From the NCBI RefSeq assembly GCF_003325755.1, contig NZ_QORI02000012.1, positions 1-64,000 of the forward strand: a stretch of 64,000 bases of DNA, given 5' to 3'. Both the position numbers and the translations under genes were made by a program. Under the pieces are notes generated by a model, which saw nothing but the letters and a program-made list of their open reading frames with translations, had not been told where the DNA came from and did no database searches. This document shows positions 29,277 to 39,866 of the stretch, one piece after another. The stretch's first letter is position 1. Every line of letters begins with the position of its first letter. The stretch is from Pseudomonas sp. SST3 (GTDB lineage Bacteria > Pseudomonadota > Gammaproteobacteria > Pseudomonadales > Pseudomonadaceae).

Positions 29277-29642
29277 CGTTTCTATATCTCCGTTTGCCAC
29301 CGCTCAATTTTCCAGGCTGTGCTGACGACCTTGCCTGATTTTCTTTTCCCGTCCGGAAGGTGGCTCAGCCGCCTGCATCGCTTCGAATCTCGAAAAATTT
29401 ACCCGCGATCAATCGCCTCTTCGTTCTCGAATCGCTACGGCAGCACACCCGCCAACGCTGCCCCGCCTATGTTTCATGGGGGCTTCTTCGCATTCGCGAA
29501 AGCATGGCTGACTCTCTTCGTTTAGCAGGTTGCGGCGAGCGGTCACGGTGATCAGAGCGCACCCTTGTGCTTTCCTGCTGTCCTTAATGCGTGACGACAT
29601 CAATACGCCAGGGGCACGCGGCTAACTGACGAGGGGTCTTTA
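29277..29642. other. 366-bp upstream region of the cytochrome bd operon
   Basis: No gene supported; short frames lack ribosome sites. It presumably carries the promoter of the oxidase operon. I looked for an Anr/Fnr box (TTGAT-N4-ATCAA) and did not find a good one. Confidence 0.45.
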
Positions 29643-31082
29643 ATGTTCGGTTTGGAAGCTCTCGAGCTTGCGCGGATCCAATTCGCTTTCACTATTTCTT
29701 TCCACATCATCTTTCCGGCGATCACCATCGGACTGGCCAGTTTTCTAGCCGTACTGGAAGGGTTGTGGCTGAAGACCAAACGTCAGGTCTATCGCGACCT
29801 CTACCATTTCTGGATGAAGATCTTCGCCGTCAACTTCGGGATGGGCGTGGTTTCCGGCATCGTCATGGCCTACCAGTTTGGTACCAATTGGAGCGCTTTT
29901 TCGGAGTTTGCCGGCAGCGTCACTGGGCCTTTGCTGGCTTATGAGGTGCTCACCGCGTTTTTCCTTGAGGCTGGATTTCTCGGCGTCATGCTGTTTGGCT
30001 GGAACCGCGTCGGTCCTGGGCTGCACTTCTTTTCAACGCTTATGGTGGCCGTCGGCACGCTAATTTCCACATTCTGGATTCTCGCTTCGAACAGCTGGAT
30101 GCACACCCCTCAGGGCCACGAGATTATCGATGGCATTGTGGTGCCGGTGGACTGGTTCGCTATCGTGTTCAACCCGTCGTTCCCTTATCGGTTGACGCAT
30201 ATGGCGATTGCGGCGTTCCTGGCTACGGCATTCATGGTTGGTGCTTCGGCGGCCTGGCATTTACTGCGTGGGCGAGACAATCCCGCGGTCCGCAAGATGT
30301 TTTCCATGGCGATGTGGATGGCACTGATAGTCGCGCCGATCCAGGCCGTGGTTGGCGATTTTCATGGTCTGAATACGCTTGAACACCAACCCGCAAAAAT
30401 CGCCGCGATGGAAGGGCACTGGGACAATTCCTCCGGCGAGCCGACGCCGCTGTTGCTGTTTGGCTGGCCGGACATGGAGCGTGAGGAAACTCGCTTCAAG
30501 GTTGAAATTCCCTACCTGGGCAGCCTGATTCTCAAGCACAGCCTGACCGAGCCGATTCCGGCGCTAAAGGATTTCCCTCCGGAGGACCGGCCCAACTCGA
30601 CAATCGTGTTCTGGACCTTCCGTGTGATGGTCGCGCTGGGCTTTTTGATGATTTTTACCGGGCTGTGGAGTCTGTGGCTTCGCCGCAGCGGCAGGCTTTA
30701 CCTGTCTCGCCCATTCCTGCGTCTGACGCTGTGTATGGGACCCTCCGGGCTAATCGCCATTCTGGCGGGCTGGTTCACCACCGAGATTGGCCGTCAGCCC
30801 TGGGTGGTCTACGGCGTGATGCGCACCGCAGACGCGGTCTCCAACCATGGCGCTGAACAGCTCGGCCTGACCCTGGCGATGTTCGTGTTGATCTACTTTG
30901 CAGTGTTCGGCATCGGCTTCGTCTATGTGCTGCGGCTGATTGCGAAGGGACCGGTGATAAACGAGGGCAACGAGAAGGGCGCCGGCGGGCCCGGTGAAAA
31001 GCGCACGCCGATGCGGCCACTATCCGCCGCTGACGAGGCGATTCCCCACGAACATGGCGATCAACTGGGCGAGAGGAATTGA
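29643..31082 (+). CDS. cioA: cytochrome bd ubiquinol oxidase subunit I, CIO type
   Basis: Quinol-oxidising, heme-bearing subunit of the cyanide-insensitive terminal oxidase in the inner membrane. 479 residues with about nine transmembrane helices. Conserved features: the first heme-ligand His in FTISFHIIFPAITIG, the QFGTNW segment with GSVTGPLLAYEVLTAFFLEAGFLG, the short Q-loop around GDFHGLNTLEHQPAKIAAMEGHW (short loop = CIO-type), and GWFTTEIGRQPWVVYG. Start ATG. It overlaps the region just before cioB; the operon continues with cioB and the DUF2474 gene. Confidence 0.94.
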   Translation: MFGLEALELARIQFAFTISFHIIFPAITIGLASFLAVLEGLWLKTKRQVYRDLYHFWMKIFAVNFGMGVVSGIVMAYQFGTNWSAFSEFAGSVTGPLLAYEVLTAFFLEAGFLGVMLFGWNRVGPGLHFFSTLMVAVGTLISTFWILASNSWMHTPQGHEIIDGIVVPVDWFAIVFNPSFPYRLTHMAIAAFLATAFMVGASAAWHLLRGRDNPAVRKMFSMAMWMALIVAPIQAVVGDFHGLNTLEHQPAKIAAMEGHWDNSSGEPTPLLLFGWPDMEREETRFKVEIPYLGSLILKHSLTEPIPALKDFPPEDRPNSTIVFWTFRVMVALGFLMIFTGLWSLWLRRSGRLYLSRPFLRLTLCMGPSGLIAILAGWFTTEIGRQPWVVYGVMRTADAVSNHGAEQLGLTLAMFVLIYFAVFGIGFVYVLRLIAKGPVINEGNEKGAGGPGEKRTPMRPLSAADEAIPHEHGDQLGERN

Positions 31083-31084
31083 AT

Positions 31085-32092
31085 ATGGGTGTCGATCTTT
31101 CGCTGATCTGGGCCGTCATCATCATCTTCGGCATCATGATGTACGTGGTGATGGATGGCTTCGATCTGGGTATTGGAATTCTTTTCCCGTTTCTTGCCGA
31201 CAGTTCCGAACGCGACGTGGCGATGAATACGGTGGCGCCGATCTGGGACGGCAACGAAACCTGGTTGGTGCTGGGTGGAGCCGGATTGTTCGCCGCCTTT
31301 CCGCTGGCCTACTCGGTGGTGCTTTCCGCGTTGTATCTACCGATCATCTTCATGTTGATGGGGCTGATTTTTCGTGGAGTCGCCTTCGAGTTCCGCTTCA
31401 AGGCCAGCGCCGCGCGCCAGCACATCTGGGACAAGGCGTTTATCGGTGGCTCACTGGCGGCGACCTTTTTTCAAGGTGTCGCGCTAGGCGCTTTCATCCA
31501 CGGGTTCCCGGTGGTTGACCGCGCCTATGCTGGCGGCCCACTGGATTGGTTGACACCCTTTTCAGTGTTTTGCGGCGTAGCCCTGATCGCCGCCTACGCC
31601 CTGTTGGGCTGCACCTGGCTAATCATGAAAACGGGCGGTGCATTGCAGAGACGTATGCATGATATTGGCGTCCCGTTGGTCTGGGCGGTGCTGGCGGTGA
31701 CCGGGATCGTAAGTATCTGGACCCCGTTGACGCATCCGGACATCGCCGAGCGCTGGTTCAGCACGCCGAATCTGTTCCTCTTCATGCCAGTACCAATTCT
31801 GGTGTTGCTGTGCACCTTCGGGCTGCTACGGTCGATCGCACGCTACGCTCACTATTCGCCGTTCCTGTTCACACTCGCCCTCATTTTCCTGGGCTACAGC
31901 GGCCTGGGTATCAGCCTCTGGCCAAACATCATTCCGCCATCGGTCAGCATTTGGGACGCCGCCTCGCCACCGCAGAGTCAGGGTTTCACCCTCGTCGGGG
32001 CACTGCTGATCATCCCGCTGATCCTCATGTACACCGCATGGAGCTACTACGTGTTCCGCGGCAAGGTCAGCGCTGAAGATGGCTACCACTGA
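31085..32092 (+). CDS. cioB: cytochrome bd ubiquinol oxidase subunit II
   Basis: Second subunit of the CIO/bd oxidase. 335 residues with about eight to nine transmembrane helices. Family motifs: VMDGFDLGIGILFPF near the N-terminus, WDGNETWLVLGGAGLFAAFPLAY, and the C-terminal GFTLVGALLIIPLILMYTAWSYYVFRGKV. ATG at 31085 is chosen over a TTG two codons earlier because of spacing from GAGAGGAA. It begins 2 bp after cioA. Confidence 0.94.
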   Translation: MGVDLSLIWAVIIIFGIMMYVVMDGFDLGIGILFPFLADSSERDVAMNTVAPIWDGNETWLVLGGAGLFAAFPLAYSVVLSALYLPIIFMLMGLIFRGVAFEFRFKASAARQHIWDKAFIGGSLAATFFQGVALGAFIHGFPVVDRAYAGGPLDWLTPFSVFCGVALIAAYALLGCTWLIMKTGGALQRRMHDIGVPLVWAVLAVTGIVSIWTPLTHPDIAERWFSTPNLFLFMPVPILVLLCTFGLLRSIARYAHYSPFLFTLALIFLGYSGLGISLWPNIIPPSVSIWDAASPPQSQGFTLVGALLIIPLILMYTAWSYYVFRGKVSAEDGYH

Positions 32093-32104
32093 GCCGGTCT
32101 CGTT

Positions 32105-32275
32105 ATGGAGCGTTTTATGCGGAAGAAGCACGAAAGTGGTGCGTCAGCGCAAAAGCCACTATGGAAGCGCATGACCTGGCTCGTGCTGATCTGGTCCGCT
32201 AGCGTGCTGGCGCTTGGCATCGTAGCCTGGCTGCTGCGTCAGTTCATGACGGCTGCCGGTTTGGCGGCGCCGTGA
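32105..32275 (+). CDS. DUF2474-type small membrane protein of the bd oxidase
   Basis: A 56-residue protein starting 12 bp after cioB. It has a basic N-terminus (MERFMRKKHE) and one transmembrane helix at about 25-45 (WLVLIWSASVLALGIVAWLLR), as in DUF2474 proteins that accompany CIO-type oxidases and resemble CydX in size and placement. Probably a structural or stabilising subunit. An internal ATG at codon 5 is an alternative start. Confidence 0.8.
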   Translation: MERFMRKKHESGASAQKPLWKRMTWLVLIWSASVLALGIVAWLLRQFMTAAGLAAP

Positions 32276-32468
32276 GCCGGGCTGGAGGCCCTAGAACACA
32301 GGTTGCAGCACATGCGGCGATTGGGCGCGTTGAGGTGGTCAAGGGTTCGGGTTATTCAGTCCCCGACGCCAGCGTAACTCGGTTCATGGTTTCGTAATGA
32401 ACCCGCGTTAGCTTGGCTGGCATGGACTTTGTTAGCCCCTGTAGACCCCAGCAAGAGGAGCCTTCCCT

Positions 32469-32555
32469 ATGGATGACTACCAGGACGAGATACTTGAATG
32501 GCATGCCGCGGAGCAGGACGGTCCCGAGCCGGCCGAAGACGCCTTCGAGCTCTAG
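32469..32555 (+). CDS. very small acidic protein, hypothetical
   Basis: A 28-codon frame, MDDYQDEILEW...EDAFEL, with a good ribosome site (AGAGGAG, about 8 bases upstream). It is rich in Asp and Glu. It is too short for family recognition, and coding is supported only by the ribosome site, the composition and its exact fit between the bd operon and the convergent AraC gene (5 bp apart). An imperfect operator-like inverted repeat (GGTTCAT...ATGAACC, 32381-32403) lies upstream. Confidence 0.5.
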   Translation: MDDYQDEILEWHAAEQDGPEPAEDAFEL

Positions 32556-32559
32556 GCGA

Positions 32560-33597
32560 TCATTCGGCGTGCCGCTGGGCGCGTCGGTATTCCCCTGGCG
32601 TTTGCCCGCTCCAGCGCTTGAAGGCGCGCTGAAACGCCTCCGCCGAAGAGAAACCCAGCAGCCAGGCGATCTCACCGAAAGCCGATTCGGTATCACGAAT
32701 GTAGGCCATGGCCAGATCACGTCGTGTGTCGTTGAGGATGGCGCGGTAGCTGGTGCGCTCTTCTTCCAACTTGCGGCGCAATGTCCAGGGCGGCAGTTGC
32801 AGACGGCTGGCGATCTGCTGCAAGTCCGGCTCCTGCCCTTTGAGCATCGGCCCCAGCAGTTGTGTGACCCGCTCGCGAAGGCTTCGCGTGCGAGTGCGCT
32901 GTTCCAGTTCTGCCTCGCAGAGCTCCAACAGCTGGCGCCAGGTGCTGGGACAATGTTCTGGGTTGCGCAGTGCCAGTGCAGCCTTGTCCAGTCGCAACTG
33001 ATTGTGTTCGGCTAAAAATTCAACTGGCTTCGCTAGCAACGTCTCGTAGCGCGCTGCGTACTCGGGTCGATCGAACTCGATGTGAACCGCGACGGGCACC
33101 AGTGGACATGCTGCAACCGCGCTCAGCTGCGTTATCCAGCTGGCCAGTACGGTATCCACGACGAACCGGTTGTAGCTGTTGTAGGGGCTGATCGAATAGA
33201 ACCGCAACCAGGCGCCACCAGCATCCTCATGAAACGTTGATGCGCCACGGTAGTTGGACGCATACAGCGGCTCGTAGCGAATCAACGCACGTGCCGCTTC
33301 GCGTACCGTCGGTGCCTGAGCGGATGTCACACCCACTAGCCCAAGGTGGCCGGCCTTGCGCAGTCGTCCCATCTCCAAGCCTAGGCTTGGGTCACCGGTC
33401 AGCTGAATGGCTGCATGACCCAGGCGCATGTAACGTGGAATCGAAAGGCGCGCGCGTGGTTCGGACAGGCGTGCCAGGTCCAGCCCGTAGGCATCCAGCA
33501 GCGGCTGCGGATCGATCTGTTTTTCCTGCAAGGCACTGCTCAGGCTGTGCACGAAGCCGACCGAGAGATCACCGAGTCGCACCCGTTGACGGTTCAT
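32560..33597 (-). CDS. AraC-family transcriptional regulator
   Basis: 345 residues: an N-terminal ligand/arabinose-binding-like domain of the OruR type (about 20-205) and a C-terminal double helix-turn-helix (about 240-340, ending IAWLLGFSSAEAFQRAFKRWSGQTPGEYRR). Its ATG overlaps the stop of the nitrilase-like gene (ATGA), so the two are co-transcribed and the regulator may control, or respond to the product of, that enzyme. Confidence 0.9.
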   Translation of the reverse strand: MNRQRVRLGDLSVGFVHSLSSALQEKQIDPQPLLDAYGLDLARLSEPRARLSIPRYMRLGHAAIQLTGDPSLGLEMGRLRKAGHLGLVGVTSAQAPTVREAARALIRYEPLYASNYRGASTFHEDAGGAWLRFYSISPYNSYNRFVVDTVLASWITQLSAVAACPLVPVAVHIEFDRPEYAARYETLLAKPVEFLAEHNQLRLDKAALALRNPEHCPSTWRQLLELCEAELEQRTRTRSLRERVTQLLGPMLKGQEPDLQQIASRLQLPPWTLRRKLEEERTSYRAILNDTRRDLAMAYIRDTESAFGEIAWLLGFSSAEAFQRAFKRWSGQTPGEYRRAQRHAE

Positions 33598-34598
33598 GGG
33601 CGCTCCGGCAGCCAGAGGTTATTCAGTTGTACCGGCTCGCTGTGATGTGGCGCAGGTCTGCGGGGTGATCCGACGAGATTCCAGGGCAACCCAAAGGTGC
33701 GTACCTCCATGCGCGGCAGTGCCGTTTCCGGCTGGGTATCAACCGCGCAGCTTGTGGGCGGATCGTGCCGTGCCCCCGGTATGGCGAGAAGTTCGGCATC
33801 GGCTGGTGGCGATTGGACATACGCATCGCAGCCGATCAGTACGGCGAGGCGTCCGGCGGGGGTCGGCAGCGTGGCTGCAGACGCGTCTGAGGCCTCGCTG
33901 TAGCGGCGCTCATAGCGGCTGAGCGTGTTCTTGTACTGTAAGGGGCCGATCGGCTGCCCGTTCGAGGCGAAGCTCAAACTGACCTGCCGGAGTGGGCCAT
34001 TGCCGGTTAGCAGGCGACCGTTCTCGAGCCGCGGTTCGGGCAGCACGATAGACCCGGCCACCATGGTCACCCCATACGTCTTCGCCAGGCCACCGAAGAT
34101 GAGCTGATAGTCATCGGCCATCTGCCTTCCCTTGATCCTTAGAACGGCCTCGGTACGACGGTCGTCGCTCTCATTGCTCAGCAGTGCCCGCAAGTAATCC
34201 CAGGGATTGCTCAGGGCCATCCACTGCATGGCGTCGCGCAGCGTGCGTGCCTGTTGAACCTCGGGTTTCTCGCCGAGAGCAAATAGTCCGGTGCCGACAT
34301 GCTCTGGCAGCACCACAACCGTGCGTGAGCCCAACAGACCGGCAGTGCGCGCCTGGTTCAGGTAGGTGGTGAATTTCAACTGCAGCCGTTCCCGGCTCTG
34401 GTAGTCGGCCGGCATCAATCGGGCTTCCATGCCGAGCAGGTTGCCGGCTGTTCCCGGTTGCCCCTGGCTGTTGATTGGCAGCGTTCGTAGATCGGACAGA
34501 AGGGGACCGCTACGCCGGTCAACGGCCCAATTCAGGTAGATGATGAGTGCGGCGACGGCGAGCGCTGTCAGACTGAGCAATTTGCTGTAAGTACGCAT
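33594..34598 (-). CDS. membrane-anchored nitrilase-superfamily (CN hydrolase) protein
   Basis: 334 residues from ATG at 34598. An N-terminal signal-anchor helix (about 7-23) precedes a carbon-nitrogen hydrolase-like domain with a readable Glu-Lys-Cys triad: Glu99 (VVVLPEHVGTG), Lys223 (LQYKNTL) and Cys257 (LIGCDAY). Substrate unknown; the anchor suggests that it acts in the periplasm, unlike soluble nitrilases. The frame continues far upstream without a good start and that part is not counted. It is operonic with the AraC regulator downstream. Confidence 0.75.
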   Translation of the reverse strand: MRTYSKLLSLTALAVAALIIYLNWAVDRRSGPLLSDLRTLPINSQGQPGTAGNLLGMEARLMPADYQSRERLQLKFTTYLNQARTAGLLGSRTVVVLPEHVGTGLFALGEKPEVQQARTLRDAMQWMALSNPWDYLRALLSNESDDRRTEAVLRIKGRQMADDYQLIFGGLAKTYGVTMVAGSIVLPEPRLENGRLLTGNGPLRQVSLSFASNGQPIGPLQYKNTLSRYERRYSEASDASAATLPTPAGRLAVLIGCDAYVQSPPADAELLAIPGARHDPPTSCAVDTQPETALPRMEVRTFGLPWNLVGSPRRPAPHHSEPVQLNNLWLPERP

Positions 34599-34737
34599 GG
34601 ATGAAGTTGCCGGCAAGTGTGCGAAGAGACTAGGCGCAGAGTCATTGGTTGCCAAGCTTTTTTGAGCGATAAGGTCAGGCAGTTGTAAGTTTCGATCATT
34701 GAGCGAGCCTCTGCGCCTGTTTATCTTCGCTGCATAG

Positions 34738-36846
<2,109 letters not shown>

Positions 36847-36852
36847 GCACCC

Positions 36853-36878
36853 AAGCCCCGCTTCGAGCGGGGCTTTTT
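36853..36878 (+). terminator. fadH terminator
   Basis: AAGCCCCGC/GCGGGGCTT stem, TTCGA loop, then TTT, 6 bp after the stop. Confidence 0.9.
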
Positions 36879-36899
36879 CCTGTTGCAATGGAGTTCCGC

Positions 36900-37334
36900 A
36901 TGAATGTTTCTCTCTCGCTGCAGCCGGCGGCTGCCTCCACGCTGCAGCGTTGGCATCGAATGATTGAATCCGAGGATCTCAACCAGCTGCCGGAACTGCT
37001 GCACCCGCAGGCAGTATTTCGCTCGCCGATGGCCTTCAAGCCCTACGAGGGAGCGGCTGCCGTCAATCTGATCCTCAACACCGTGGTGACGGTGTTCGAA
37101 GACTTTGCTTACCACCGGGAATTGGCCAGCGCCGACGGCTCCAACGTCGTGCTGGAGTTCAGTGCACGCGTGGGGGATCGGCAGCTCAAAGGCATCGATT
37201 TGATTTGCTTCGACGAAGCTGGCCTGATCACCGATTTCGAAGTCATGGTGCGCCCGATGAGCGGACTGCAGGCACTCGGTGAGGAGATGGGTAAGCGCCT
37301 TGCACCTCAGCTTGCCGCGCTGAAGCCTTCATAG
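36900..37334 (+). CDS. SnoaL/NTF2-like fold protein
   Basis: 144 residues with the pattern of a nuclear-transport-factor-2-like cone fold: LQRWHRMIESEDLNQLPELLHPQAVFRSP, then alternating strands ending DFEVMVRPMSGLQALGEEM. Such proteins are small ligand-binding domains or isomerase-like enzymes; the ligand is unknown. ATG at 36900 has GGAG seven bases upstream and is preferred over ATG at 36888. It follows the fadH terminator. Confidence 0.75.
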   Translation: MNVSLSLQPAAASTLQRWHRMIESEDLNQLPELLHPQAVFRSPMAFKPYEGAAAVNLILNTVVTVFEDFAYHRELASADGSNVVLEFSARVGDRQLKGIDLICFDEAGLITDFEVMVRPMSGLQALGEEMGKRLAPQLAALKPS

Positions 37335-37525
37335 GTTTTCCAACTCCGTCACAGTTTTTCGGCTGTGCGTCTGTGCGGTAATCAATGCCGAACTCGCTGC
37401 CAACCCAGTCACATCGCCGGTTTCGGTTTTTCCCCTAAACTTGAGTCGACCAATGGGATAGCGGCCTCGGCGCGGTCGCTGTTCAGAAACATTCGCTGGC
37501 CGATCAAGCCGTTGAGGGTGCGAGC

Positions 37526-38887
37526 ATGCAGATCAAACCGCAGACGGTCGAAGCCGTGCTGTTCTTCAATGATGGCGGCGTCTGCAAGGAAATGCTCTAT
37601 CCGGAATTCGAGGCCGTGCTCGATGGCATGGTGAGCATGCCGGAGTTCGCCGACCAGCAGATGCGCGTTGCTTATGTATTGATCAATACCCGCCTGCAGA
37701 TTCGTGCGGCGGTGTTCTTCTACCTCGATTTCAACGAAGACGGTTCAGCTGACAGTGGCTGGAACATTCCGCTCCGGAGCCTGGCCGAACGCACCGGACG
37801 CGGCCCGGATCTAGGCGCCGGACCGATTCGCCTGGCCTGTCGCAGCCAGTGCCCGGTGTCCTGGCATCAGATGCACCTCTGGGATCCGGAACTGACGCAG
37901 GGCACGAATCACCTGGTCATGTTGCGCGACCGGATCAAACGCAACCAGCTCGGCCTGCTGGTTGAAGAGGATGTTCCTCAGGCAGTACCGGCCGAGCGGC
38001 TGCAGATGGTGGCTGAGGACACCTGGTACGCGGCCGATCCTGCCAAGCAGATCGCTACCCGGCGCGCTGAGAAGCTTGAGCAAGAGCAGCGACTCAAAGC
38101 CGCGCAACTGATCAAACAGCAGCGTCTGCGCATCGCCAGTCTTGAGCAGCAGCGCGAAACCGATATCAACAGACTCCGCGAGTTGGCGGCGCAGCAGCAG
38201 TCGAAATTGCAGGACGAGATCGCTCAGCTGCGTCACGAACTGCTTCAAAAGGAGCAGCTCACTGCAGAGCTGCGCTCGCAGCTCAACGCTCAGGCCGAGG
38301 GATTCCAGAAAACGCGCGAGGAAATGAGCCGGCAGCTGAGGGCGCTGGAGCAGAACAGCCGCGCCGAAGCGCAAGCCTCGCGCGCGCAGTTCGATGAAGA
38401 ACTGAAGATACAGATTGCAGCGGCGGTGGCGGAGTACAAGGAACAGGTATCCATCCGTGACGTAGAGCTGGCGTACCGCAACGAGCTGGATAGCCAGCTG
38501 CAGGAGGAAATCGAGCAGCTCCAGAAGCAGCGTGACACACTTGCCGAGCACAGTGGTGACCGCGTGCTTGAGCGTCTTTCAGCGCTTGGCGTTACATTCA
38601 TGGCCTATCATCCTGGCGCAGGTCATCTGACCATCCCGCTATCGGACATGGCACGCTATCAACAAAACCCACTTGCCTATGCCGCAGCCAAATGCGCCGT
38701 CTCCGAAGAGCAGTACGGTCAATGGGTCCTGCATTACCAGCAGCCCACCTGCATCGCCACGCTGACCAGTGGAGAACGCTGCAATATGCCGCTGGACAAG
38801 GTGGACGCACCCGGACGCTTCCTTATCGGTGAATCCAATTGCTGCGCAAGGCATAGATCGCAGGAACGGCTGCGCACGGGTAGCTGA
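37526..38887 (+). CDS. coiled-coil protein of unknown function
   Basis: 453 residues. The N-terminal 160 form a globular domain (PQTVEAVLFFNDGGVCKEMLYPEFEAVLDGM); about 175-365 is a long Gln/Glu/Leu/Arg coiled coil; the C-terminal 80 residues form a second small domain with several cysteines (CAVSEEQYGQWVLHYQQPTC...CNM...CC). Relatives in Pseudomonas are often labelled chromosome-partitioning-like because of the coiled coil, which is weak evidence. No ATP-binding motif is seen. Probably cytoplasmic. Confidence 0.75.
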   Translation: MQIKPQTVEAVLFFNDGGVCKEMLYPEFEAVLDGMVSMPEFADQQMRVAYVLINTRLQIRAAVFFYLDFNEDGSADSGWNIPLRSLAERTGRGPDLGAGPIRLACRSQCPVSWHQMHLWDPELTQGTNHLVMLRDRIKRNQLGLLVEEDVPQAVPAERLQMVAEDTWYAADPAKQIATRRAEKLEQEQRLKAAQLIKQQRLRIASLEQQRETDINRLRELAAQQQSKLQDEIAQLRHELLQKEQLTAELRSQLNAQAEGFQKTREEMSRQLRALEQNSRAEAQASRAQFDEELKIQIAAAVAEYKEQVSIRDVELAYRNELDSQLQEEIEQLQKQRDTLAEHSGDRVLERLSALGVTFMAYHPGAGHLTIPLSDMARYQQNPLAYAAAKCAVSEEQYGQWVLHYQQPTCIATLTSGERCNMPLDKVDAPGRFLIGESNCCARHRSQERLRTGS

Positions 38888-38891
38888 CAAC

Positions 38892-39845
38892 TTGCCTGGA
38901 TTTCCACCCTTTCGGCTTGGGCTACAAGCAGCTCCGTTGCAGCTCCTCGACCTGGCCTGGCTGCAACAGGCGCGCGTGCAACTCGCGGTACTGCGTCTGG
39001 ATCTGGTCGACCCCGAGTTATCCGGAAACAAATGGTTCAAGCTCACCCACCATCTGCAAGCCGCACAGAACGCCGGCGCGGCAGGCCTCATCAGTCTCGG
39101 TGGTCCGCATTCCAATCATCTTCACGCGCTGGCGGCTGCGGCCAAGCGGCTCGGCCTCGCTAGTGTCGGCTTGCTGCGAGGTCATCCACAGCAGACCGCG
39201 ACTGTGGAGGATCTGCAGCGCTTCGGCATGCGCCTGCACTGGTTGGGTTACGGCGGTTACCGGGAGCGGCATCAGCCGGATTTTTTCGACGCTTGGCGCA
39301 AGCGCTATCCAGACCACTACTGCATACCTGAAGGCGGTGGCGGCCTTGCCGGTGCAATGGGTTGTGTACCTTTGGTCGCACAGGTACGGAAACAGCTTGG
39401 TGCGCTTGGTTGGGACGATCATGACGGTTGGTGGCTGGCGGCCGGTACCGGTACGACGCTCGCCGGGTTGGTGATCGGTGAAGCGGAGCAGGGCGGCCGA
39501 CGGGTCTATGGGGCCTTGGCTGGGCCACCGTCCCATGGCGTAGCGCAACAAGTCGACAGATTGCTGGGCGAGTCCGGAATCGACAGTACTAACTACCAGC
39601 TGATCGATGCGAGTCGGGGCGGTTTCGGCCGGTTTGACGAGCGGCTTGCCCGTTTTATGTTCGAAACCGAGCGAGAGGCCGAACTACCGCTGGATCCGAT
39701 CTATACAGCGAAAGCGATGATGGCCTTATGTCATCTGGTCGGCGGCGGTTATTTTAGTAAGGGCACGCGGCTCATATTCGTCCACACCGGTGGCCTGCAA
39801 GGTCGGCGGGATGCCCAGGCACAGCTGGACAAGCTGTTGCGCTGA
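38892..39845 (+). CDS. PLP-dependent ACC-deaminase/D-cysteine desulfhydrase family enzyme
   Basis: Fold type II PLP enzyme. The PLP lysine lies in LSGNKWFKL and the phosphate-binding turn in GTGTTLAG; SLGGPHSNHLHALAAAA is also typical. 317 residues if the TTG at 38892 (4 bp after the upstream stop) is used. ATG at 38769 would overlap the previous gene by 119 bp, and TTG at 38937 would start right at the conserved core, so the start is uncertain. Substrate cannot be chosen between D-cysteine, ACC and other amino acids. Confidence 0.8.
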   Translation: MPGFPPFRLGLQAAPLQLLDLAWLQQARVQLAVLRLDLVDPELSGNKWFKLTHHLQAAQNAGAAGLISLGGPHSNHLHALAAAAKRLGLASVGLLRGHPQQTATVEDLQRFGMRLHWLGYGGYRERHQPDFFDAWRKRYPDHYCIPEGGGGLAGAMGCVPLVAQVRKQLGALGWDDHDGWWLAAGTGTTLAGLVIGEAEQGGRRVYGALAGPPSHGVAQQVDRLLGESGIDSTNYQLIDASRGGFGRFDERLARFMFETEREAELPLDPIYTAKAMMALCHLVGGGYFSKGTRLIFVHTGGLQGRRDAQAQLDKLLR

Positions 39846-39866
39846 CCTACGTATTGGAATTCATGG

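Noticed and set aside
29277..29642. Anr/Fnr box upstream of the cytochrome bd operon
   Set aside because: No TTGAT-N4-ATCAA-like site with acceptable match was found; only scattered GATCA fragments.
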